From: JAABUE01 sp034431895
GTDB taxonomy: Bacteria > Chloroflexota > Anaerolineae > Anaerolineales > Villigracilaceae
Length of the DNA: 11,639 nt
Direction: 5' to 3'
Assembly (NCBI GenBank): GCA_034431895.1
Contig: DAOUCM010000158.1
Coordinates: 1 to 11,639, forward strand
Shown: in pieces, positions 7,393-11,639 of the stretch
How positions within the stretch are numbered: the stretch's first letter is position 1
Layout of the letters: each line of letters begins with the position of its first letter
Notes under the pieces: model-generated
The model's input: the letters and a program-made list of their open reading frames with translations, nothing else
What the model was told of the DNA's origin: nothing
Databases searched by the model: none
Made by a program: the position numbers and the translations under genes

Positions 7393-7398
7393 ATTGTA
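7393..7398 (-). promoter_or_regulatory. Possible -10 element upstream of the HD-GYP gene
   Basis: TACAAT on the minus strand, about 30 nt before the ATG at 7362 and just after an A8 run, within the 101-nt gap between prmC and the HD-GYP gene. No good -35 hexamer lies at 16-18 nt, so this is only a weak candidate. If real, the HD-GYP gene and tsaC could be transcribed separately from prfA-prmC. Confidence 0.3.
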
Positions 7399-7463
7399 CT
7401 TGTTTTTTTTCAGGTGGGATGATCGTCGAATGGGGATTATCTCGAGGGGGACGTTTTGCCTCT

Positions 7464-8321
7464 TCATAAGAGTTGGATTTGTAGCAGCCGGTCGCAGCCG
7501 GCCAGGTCTTTGCTCAGGCTGATTTTGGCGGCGTGGAAGTGGTCGTAGGCCAGCGATAACACGGCCAATCCCTGGGAGGCTTCGATTTCCAACAACATCA
7601 TGCCGCCGGGAGATAACCGCGCCGGCGCCAGGGCCAACAAGCGGCGAATCGTTTCCAGGCCGTCGGCGCCGCCATCCAGCGCTAAGGCAGGCTCGCGGCC
7701 ATAGACCGGCAGCGTGCGCAGGGTAGCGCTGGGGATGTAGGGCAGGTTGGCGCAAATCAAGTCGAAGGATGACGGTTCAACGCTGGAAGATGGAGAGGGG
7801 AGTAGATCGCATTCGCAAAATTCGATGCGATTGTGTAGATTGAATTTCTGCGCGTTGCGTTTAGCCACTTCGAGCGCGGCGCTTGAAATGTCGGTTGCCA
7901 GGATGTGTACATCTGGAACGTGCAGGGCGATGGCAATGGCGATGGCGCCAGAACCTGTGCCGATGTCGGCGACTGTCCTGCGATGGGGGAAAGCGCGCAG
8001 CCAGGCGATGCCGCGTTCGACCAGCAGTTCGGTCTCGGGGCGGGGTATCAGCACGTCGGGCGTGACTTCGAATTCCAGACCGTAGAATTGCCAGCGCCCC
8101 AGCACGTAGGGGAGCGGTTGCCCGGCCTCGAGCCGGGAGACGGCCTCTTCAAGGGAGGCAAGTTGCGGCTGAGTCAGAAGCGCTTCAGGATGCGCCGCCA
8201 GCCAGGCGCGCGGTTTGTCCAAGATGTGCGCCAGTAAGACTTGCGCGTCCAGGTCGGCTGTCTGGCTCGTTTTTGACAGGCGTTCCGCAATTTGCGCGCG
8301 CAGGGCTGAAAGTTGCGTCAT
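7464..8321 (-). CDS. prmC: Release factor glutamine N5-methyltransferase PrmC
   Basis: PrmC (HemK) methylates the glutamine of the GGQ motif in RF1 and RF2, increasing termination efficiency. The 285-aa length is normal. An N-terminal helical substrate-binding domain (about 1-85) with the conserved PLPYVLG and FYGLEF segments is followed by LIPRPETELLVE, the SAM-binding DIGTGSGAIAI (119-129), the acidic strand end ATDIS, and the active-site tetrapeptide N192-L-P-Y. The tetrapeptide is NLPY rather than the more usual NPPY; the Asn and the terminal Pro-Tyr that hold the glutamine side chain are kept. The ATG overlaps the prfA stop (ATGA), placing the enzyme directly with its substrate gene, a common bacterial arrangement. 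Confidence 0.95.
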   Translation of the reverse strand: MTQLSALRAQIAERLSKTSQTADLDAQVLLAHILDKPRAWLAAHPEALLTQPQLASLEEAVSRLEAGQPLPYVLGRWQFYGLEFEVTPDVLIPRPETELLVERGIAWLRAFPHRRTVADIGTGSGAIAIAIALHVPDVHILATDISSAALEVAKRNAQKFNLHNRIEFCECDLLPSPSSSVEPSSFDLICANLPYIPSATLRTLPVYGREPALALDGGADGLETIRRLLALAPARLSPGGMMLLEIEASQGLAVLSLAYDHFHAAKISLSKDLAGCDRLLQIQLL

Positions 8322-9397
8322 TCCTCGTCTTCATCGAAACCGCTGCTGGCCAGGCGTTCTGCTTCGTCGCGCGTGGAGAGTTCGTCAATGAAGAAGTCTA
8401 TGTCGCCTTCCATCACGGCAGGCAGGTTGTAGGAGGAGAGGCCAATGCGGTGGTCGGTGACACGGTTTTGAGGGTAGTTGTAGGTGCGGATTTTTTCGGA
8501 GCGTTCGCCGCTGCCTACTTGGGAACGGCGCGTTTCTTCGAGTTCGGAGCGGCGTTTTTCCTCCTCGATTTCGTATAGACGTGCGCGCAAAATGGACATG
8601 GCGCGCAGTTTGTTTTGCAATTGTGAGCGCTCGTCCTGGCAGGCAACCACCATGCCGGTGGGCAGATGGGTAATGCGGATGGCGGTGGAGTTTTTCTGCA
8701 CGTTCTGACCGCCTGCGCCGGCCGATTTGTATACATCAATGCGCAGGTCCGACTCGGGGATGTCTATATCTACTTCTTCAACTTCGGCCAGCACGGCTAC
8801 GGTGGCGGTGGAGGTGTGGATGCGTCCGGAGGCCTCGGTCTCTGGCACGCGCTGGACGCGGTGGACGCCCGATTCGTATTTCAGCCGCGAGTAGGCGCCT
8901 TTGCCTTTGATTTGGAAGATGACTTCTTTGTAGCCGCCGATGCCAATGGCGTTTTCAGACAGGATTTCCACCTTCCAGCGGCGGTTTTCAGCATAGCGCG
9001 TGTACATGCGGAACAGGTCGGCAGCGAACAGGGCGGCTTCGTCGCCGCCGGTGCCGGCGCGGATTTCCATGATGACGTTCTTTTCATCGCGCGGGTCTTT
9101 GGGCGCCAGCATGGTTTTGATTTCTTTTTCGAGTTGGCCGATTTTCGGTTGCAGGTCTTCGATTTCCATCTCGGCCAGGGCGCGCAGTTCCTCGTCCGTT
9201 TCGGTTTCGAGCAGTTGACGGGCCTCTTCTAGCCTTTGGATGGCCTGGCGGTATTCGCGCGCTTTTTCGATGAGCGGCTCCAGGTCTACACGCTCTTTGT
9301 TGATTTCGGCGGCGCGCTGGTAGTCGCTGCCGACCGTTTCTAGTTCACGGCCTAGTTCTTCGTAACGGTTTTCGATACCTTCTAATTTATCGAGCAT
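8318..9397 (-). CDS. prfA: Peptide chain release factor 1
   Basis: RF1 reads UAA and UAG in the ribosomal A site and triggers peptide release. The 359-aa protein has the full layout: N-terminal coiled-coil domain (about 1-100), the RAGTGGDEAALFA segment, the codon-recognition region with P185-E-T187 in HRVQRVPETEASGRIHTS, and the catalytic G229-G230-Q231 in SAGAGGQNVQKNSTAIR. The P-x-T tripeptide, here PET, and the lack of an SPF motif mark it as RF1 rather than RF2. No programmed frameshift is present, as expected for RF1. The ATG has AAAGGA upstream. It is the first gene of a minus-strand series prfA-prmC-HD-GYP-tsaC; no convincing promoter could be placed in the 224-nt gap before it. Confidence 0.97.
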   Translation of the reverse strand: MLDKLEGIENRYEELGRELETVGSDYQRAAEINKERVDLEPLIEKAREYRQAIQRLEEARQLLETETDEELRALAEMEIEDLQPKIGQLEKEIKTMLAPKDPRDEKNVIMEIRAGTGGDEAALFAADLFRMYTRYAENRRWKVEILSENAIGIGGYKEVIFQIKGKGAYSRLKYESGVHRVQRVPETEASGRIHTSTATVAVLAEVEEVDIDIPESDLRIDVYKSAGAGGQNVQKNSTAIRITHLPTGMVVACQDERSQLQNKLRAMSILRARLYEIEEEKRRSELEETRRSQVGSGERSEKIRTYNYPQNRVTDHRIGLSSYNLPAVMEGDIDFFIDELSTRDEAERLASSGFDEDEE

Positions 9398-9621
9398 AAT
9401 TTCCTTTTCCAGTAACTACCTGCCTGTCTTCGGAAATCATTCGCAGATGATACAGATTAGAGAAAAAATCGGCGAAATCTGCGTCACATCGTCCCCTTTG
9501 GGATCTGTGGATAGATTTGGCGTTTCGAGCAGCCGGGTCACTTTCCTTCTACGGCAGATAGTACCTTTTCCAGACATAGAGAAACGCGGCCCATTGCGCC
9601 GCGCGCGGGATTATACCAGAG
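9398..9621. repeat. Intergenic region before prfA with an imperfect CGCAGAT/ATCTGCG inverted repeat
   Basis: No gene is seen. CGCAGAT (9442-9448) pairs with ATCTGCG (9477-9483) across an A-rich spacer, with extra partial pairing just inside. The wording CGCAGAT-AGATT-AAATCTGCG resembles a dispersed intergenic repeat type found in many environmental bacterial genomes (inference). Transcripts reading into prfA from the left-pointing strand would carry it in the 5' leader. The rest of the gap holds the terminator at 9577-9603 and nothing else I can support. Confidence 0.4.
9577..9603 (-). terminator. Probable terminator after the DUF190 gene
   Basis: The stem CGCGGC (9585-9590) / GCCGCG (9598-9603) with a 7-nt loop is followed on the minus strand by TTTCTCT. 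The T-run is short and interrupted, so termination may be partial. It lies 18 nt after the stop of the DUF190 gene and separates that operon from prfA. Confidence 0.5.
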
Positions 9622-9978
9622 TCAGCCGTTGTGTACGTCTCCGCCGCGATAGACGCGCACCTGTACTTTCTCGATGGTAGCCAACATGCCGCGTTGGATT
9701 TCTTTTTCGGCAAAGGATAGAAACCTTTCGATTTTTTCTTTGCTATCCACCATTTCGATCACGATGGGAAGGTCTTCTGAGAGGCGCTCGATCTTGAAGG
9801 TGTGGATGATCTTGCTGTGCGCCCCGAATCCCATTATGCCGCGTAATACAGTGACGCCCGCCATGCCGTTCTCCTTTGCCTGTTTCACCAGCCACTCGTA
9901 CAGCGGCATCCCTTTCATCTTGTCGCTTTCGCCGATGAAAATGCGCAGCAGATAGCCTTCTTCGGGGATGGTTGTCAT
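9622..9978 (-). CDS. DUF190 family protein (CrcB-associated)
   Basis: This 118-aa protein of the DUF190 family has a ferredoxin-like, P-II-related fold and is commonly encoded beside the fluoride channel CrcB; its exact role is not established. Visible family segments are LLRIFIGESDK near the start, PLYEWLVKQAKENGMAGVTV, LRGIMGFGAHS, LPIVIEMVDSKEKI and the C-terminal KVQVRVYRG. The ATG at 9978 is chosen because it has a strong Shine-Dalgarno (GGAGGTG) and lies 2 nt after the crcB stop; a TTG-initiated extension to 10020 would overlap crcB and adds residues foreign to the family. It is the last gene of its operon, followed by a probable terminator. The context supports a part in fluoride response or regulation of the channel, by inference. 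Confidence 0.93.
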   Translation of the reverse strand: MTTIPEEGYLLRIFIGESDKMKGMPLYEWLVKQAKENGMAGVTVLRGIMGFGAHSKIIHTFKIERLSEDLPIVIEMVDSKEKIERFLSFAEKEIQRGMLATIEKVQVRVYRGGDVHNG

Positions 9979-9980
9979 GC

Positions 9981-10364
9981 TCACCTCCAGATCCAATAGG
10001 CCAGGAAGCGCCCCAGCCAAACGGCGCCCAATCCCAGCAGGAGACTGGCGCTTACATTGATCGCTGCCAGCCAGGTTTGTTGCGCGCGCGCCAGATTCAG
10101 GGTCTCATTGCTGAAAGTAGAAAAGGTGGTGAAGCCGCCCAGGAACCCGATCAGCACCAGGGCGCGCGTCTCAGCGGTGAACAGGCCGCGGGTTTCGGCC
10201 AGGTGCGAAAGGAACCCGATCAGCAAGCATCCCAGCACGTTGACTGTCAGTGTACCCAGCGGGAAGGTGAAATCCTTGCTCCATTGTTGGATAGATCCGC
10301 TGATCCAATACCTCAAAACAGAGCCGATAAACCCGCCGGCTCCGACCATTAGGGCTTTTTCCAT
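9981..10364 (-). CDS. crcB: Fluoride channel CrcB/Fluc
   Basis: CrcB proteins form dual-topology dimers in the inner membrane that export fluoride. The 127-aa protein has four predicted membrane helices and the family signatures: GAGGFIGSVLRYW near the N-terminus, GTLTVNVLGCLLIG (37-50) with the pore asparagine N42, and GFLGGFTTFSTFSNE (73-87) with the phenylalanine-box and central sodium-site region. Only one crcB copy is present, consistent with a homodimer. The start is 7 nt after the stop of a small membrane-protein gene, with only a weak Shine-Dalgarno. I saw no fluoride riboswitch before it; it is embedded in a longer operon behind a response regulator. Confidence 0.95.
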   Translation of the reverse strand: MEKALMVGAGGFIGSVLRYWISGSIQQWSKDFTFPLGTLTVNVLGCLLIGFLSHLAETRGLFTAETRALVLIGFLGGFTTFSTFSNETLNLARAQQTWLAAINVSASLLLGLGAVWLGRFLAYWIWR

Positions 10365-10371
10365 AACTCAG

Positions 10372-10509
10372 TTAGAGATTGGTGGCCATGGACAGGGCCA
10401 TGGACAAGACCAATACTATCGAGATGACGATAAAGGCAATTTGCATCCTCCGCTGTTGGCGGGTGATGCGGGATTTCTGTTCGTCCCTTTTACTCTTGCT
10501 TTTTACCAT
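10372..10509 (-). CDS. Small basic single-TM protein, function unknown
   Basis: This 45-aa ORF is not one I recognise. The first ~21 residues are strongly basic (MVKSKSKRDEQ, then RITRQQRR), and the rest is one hydrophobic helix (about 23-42) ending SMATNL, so it should sit in the membrane with a cytoplasmic positive N-terminus. The ATG is 11 nt after the response-regulator stop, and the stop is 7 nt before crcB, which fits an operon gene better than chance. The Shine-Dalgarno is weak (AAGAAAAAG). The same frame is open up to 10683, but that part overlaps the response regulator and is not protein-like. Partner to crcB, or a conserved small protein of the lineage, are both possible. Confidence 0.6.
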   Translation of the reverse strand: MVKSKSKRDEQKSRITRQQRRMQIAFIVISIVLVLSMALSMATNL

Positions 10510-10520
10510 ACTTTTTCTTG

Positions 10521-10901
10521 CTAACCTTTCTGATGTTTCTGGAAAGCCGCATTCAGGGCTTTCTCGATTTCTTCGATGGTGACCGGTTTCATTACGTAGC
10601 CATCCGCGCCCATTTCCAGGGCTTTGTCCACGGTCACATCGGCGGCTTCGGAAGAGAGCATCACGATAGGTAATTCTTTCCATTCTGGACGGCGGCGCAG
10701 GAATTCCAGCAAATCCAGGCCGCTCACTTCGGGCATGTTGATGTCCAACAACATCAGGTCGGGACGTTTGCCAGCCAGCAGTGCCTGAGCCGCGGAGCGT
10801 GCGTTCAAGAAACCGGTTGCCTGGCAGTCGAGCAGGTCCAGCATCAGGCGGATGGCGTTGGTCATTTCCTCGTCGTCGTCCACGATCCAGATTTGTTTCA
10901 T
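10521..10901 (-). CDS. Single-domain response regulator (CheY-like receiver)
   Basis: This 126-aa protein is only a receiver domain. The acidic pocket is D8-D9 (IVDDDEE), the phosphoacceptor is D53 (LMLLDINMPEVSG), the switch Ser is S83 (IVMLSSEAA) and the invariant lysine is K105 (VMKPV). The dimer face and KPV turn are normal, and there is no DNA-binding or enzymatic output domain, so it must act by protein contact or as a phosphorelay intermediate. The ATG overlaps the stop of the upstream TumE-like toxin gene (ATGA). No histidine kinase is in the window. The downstream small TM protein, crcB and DUF190 are probably co-transcribed. Confidence 0.93.
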   Translation of the reverse strand: MKQIWIVDDDEEMTNAIRLMLDLLDCQATGFLNARSAAQALLAGKRPDLMLLDINMPEVSGLDLLEFLRRRPEWKELPIVMLSSEAADVTVDKALEMGADGYVMKPVTIEEIEKALNAAFQKHQKG

Positions 10902-11239
10902 GGTTGGATGGCTTTCTCTATCTCTTCGAGGAATTCCTCGAAGGTAATTTCACGCTCCGCTTCGATGTGCTGCGAGGGATTTTCGCGCAGGTGCCAGTGC
11001 CAGACATCGTTTGCATTGTCCGCGCCAAAAATGCGCTGGTTGTTTTTCAATTGTGCATAGGCCATTTTGCCATTTTCGCAGTTATAGTATGCAGCAATGA
11101 CGCTTCGATCATTCAAAATGATACGCAATTTCAACTGGCGCTGGCTTTTTGCCCAAACAACTATGCGGACGACAAAATCGGTTCGATCGCAAACTTGCTT
11201 GACCTGGCTGAAAAATTCCGCAACGCTCATGCGAGCCAT
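10898..11239 (-). CDS. TumE/DUF6516-like toxin, complete copy
   Basis: The 113-aa product looks like a TumE-type (DUF6516) small toxin: a beta-rich core with LKLRIILNDRSVIAAYYN, a Tyr/Ala-rich strand, then the signature-like RIFGADNAN, WHWH and NPSQH, and an amphipathic end FEEFLEEIEKAI. The ATG at 11239 has GAGGA 9 nt upstream and overlaps the antitoxin end by 13 nt. The ATG at 11230 would give 110 aa with an exact ATGA overlap. The stop overlaps the response-regulator start. The last ~60 bp are repeated at 11581-11639 in a second copy of the gene. The family assignment is from memory of motif shape and is less sure than the toxin-antitoxin layout itself. Confidence 0.7.
   Translation of the reverse strand: MARMSVAEFFSQVKQVCDRTDFVVRIVVWAKSQRQLKLRIILNDRSVIAAYYNCENGKMAYAQLKNNQRIFGADNANDVWHWHLRENPSQHIEAEREITFEEFLEEIEKAIQP
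10931..10989. repeat. Direct repeat, copy 1 (toxin 3' end)
   Basis: This 59-bp stretch recurs at 11581-11639, offset exactly 650 bp, with six mismatches by eye and a perfect 32-bp core (10947-10978). The second copy runs off the window, so the true repeat is probably longer. The offset is about the size of one antitoxin-toxin unit. Confidence 0.9.
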
Positions 11240-11541
11240 TGTTCCAGTTCCTCGGTGTCTTTGAGTTCTGTCACAGCAGAGTCCCAATCCCAATTGTCGC
11301 TTTCGACCTCATAGGAAAAGGGGTCTTCAATGCGCCCATCCTTGCATGCCTGCTCGAATTCATCCAGGGACATACCGTACTTCTTCTCGAAGAATGCAAT
11401 TTTGTTTTTCAATGTTTCCTTTTTATAGCGCAACAGATCTTTAACCATGATTGGCAACGCAACTTCAATTGCGGATTCACCTGTCACCTGGCGCATTACC
11501 TCGTAGACAGGGTTCGTTATCGAAACAGATTTTGTAACCAT
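11227..11541 (-). CDS. Putative antitoxin paired with the TumE-like toxin
   Basis: This 104-aa acidic protein precedes and overlaps the toxin gene, the usual antitoxin-first order. It has a short strand-like N-terminus (KSVSITNPVYEVMRQV), a helix-rich centre with basic residues (VKDLLRYKKETLKNKIAF) and the phrase FEKKYGMSLDEFEQA (about 51-65), which is typical of small antitoxins partnered with TumE-like proteins. It ends in an acidic tail (WDWDSAVTELKDTEELEQWL). No obvious helix-turn-helix was identified. The ATG has GGAG 5 nt upstream and lies 12 nt after the stop of the preceding toxin copy. I do not recognise a named family. Confidence 0.7.
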   Translation of the reverse strand: MVTKSVSITNPVYEVMRQVTGESAIEVALPIMVKDLLRYKKETLKNKIAFFEKKYGMSLDEFEQACKDGRIEDPFSYEVESDNWDWDSAVTELKDTEELEQWLA

Positions 11542-11553
11542 TTTTGCTCCATA

Positions 11554-11639
11554 TCAGATGCTTCTCTCTATTTCTGCCAGGAATTCATCGAAAGATATTT
11601 CACGCTCCGCTTCGATGTGCTGCGAGGGGTTTTCGCGCG
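11554..11639 (-). CDS. TumE-like toxin, second copy, C-terminal fragment (cut by window edge)
   Basis: Reading from the window edge on the minus strand gives 27 residues beginning RENPSQHIEAEREI and ending IERSI before TGA (11556-11554). It matches the C-terminus of the complete toxin gene (RENPSQHIEAEREI ... IEKAIQP) with conservative changes only. At the DNA level 11581-11639 matches 10931-10989 at 53 of 59 positions with no gap. The gene is therefore a paralogous upstream copy, and its antitoxin should lie just outside the window. It shows no sign of disruption in the part visible. Confidence 0.85.
   Translation of the reverse strand, partial: RENPSQHIEAEREISFDEFLAEIERSI
11581..11639. repeat. 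Direct repeat, copy 2 (toxin 3' end, reaches window edge)
   Basis: Second copy of the 59-bp direct repeat at 10931-10989; perfect core at 11597-11628. It lies in the 3' end of the upstream toxin paralogue. Confidence 0.9.

Noticed and set aside
8666..9232. Plus-strand open frame (188 codons) opposite prfA
   Set aside because: Antisense shadow of the RF1 gene, rich in Gly, Phe and Val, with no ribosome binding site or motif.
9979..10020. TTG-initiated N-terminal extension of the DUF190 gene
   Set aside because: It overlaps the crcB end, whereas the ATG at 9978 has a strong Shine-Dalgarno and matches the family start.
10365..10520. Fluoride riboswitch before crcB
   Set aside because: The space is occupied by a small ORF, and I could not find the expected conserved pseudoknot-like leader by eye.
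10510..10683. Upstream extension of the small TM protein frame
   Set aside because: It overlaps the conserved response-regulator coding sequence in another frame and reads as Arg-rich noise; only the last 45 codons look real.
1..11639. tRNA genes, CRISPR arrays, transposases or in-frame TGA selenocysteine codons
   Set aside because: The one T-loop-like string (near 6521) is inside the HD-GYP gene. No spaced short-repeat array, transposase motif or gene interrupted by a single TGA was seen, despite selA being present.

Overview
The window looks like a chromosomal segment of a bacterium of moderate to fairly high GC, most likely a member of the Chloroflexota (Anaerolineae-like). The phylum is inferred from protein style and gene mix (multi-PAS/GAF HD-GYP sensor, CrcB plus DUF190, several small toxin-antitoxin modules, GxxExxY protein, NLPY-type PrmC). 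No rRNA or tRNA marker is present to confirm it.

Plus strand, 1-3017: the 3' end of selA (selenocysteine synthesis), a small GxxExxY/PDDEXK_3-type gene, an M24 aminopeptidase P-like metallopeptidase and tsaD (tRNA t6A37 formation), all co-directional with short gaps or overlaps. The GxxExxY gene is AT-richer than its neighbours. It sits between two imperfect inverted repeats (215-241 and 713-739, 22 of 27 positions matching at identical internal spacing), so it looks like a roughly 525-bp cassette inserted at the end of selA.

Minus strand, 3083-4061: a vapBC toxin-antitoxin pair with a near-consensus sigma-70-type promoter (TTGACG-17-TACAAT) and a GTG start for vapB. It is followed, going right, by a rho-independent terminator for the next minus-strand operon and a run of small hairpins that resembles a degenerate REP-like element.

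Minus strand, 4062-9397: the translation-related series prfA (RF1), prmC (RF1/RF2 glutamine methylase), a large membrane PAS-PAS-GAF-GAF-HD-GYP protein, and tsaC (threonylcarbamoyl-AMP synthase). prfA and prmC overlap by ATGA. The HD-GYP gene and tsaC are 1 nt apart. tsaC and tsaD, two enzymes of one tRNA modification pathway, therefore lie about 1 kb apart in convergent operons with vapBC between them.

Minus strand, 9622-11639: a tightly packed series that runs off the window edge. In transcription order it contains the C-terminus of a TumE/DUF6516-like toxin, an antitoxin-like gene, a second full TumE-like toxin, a stand-alone response-regulator receiver, a 45-aa basic single-TM protein, crcB (fluoride channel) and a DUF190 protein, ending in a probable terminator. 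The two toxin tails are near copies at an exact offset of 650 bp, about one toxin-antitoxin unit, showing tandem duplication of the cassette. No CRISPR array, rRNA, tRNA or transposase gene was seen.
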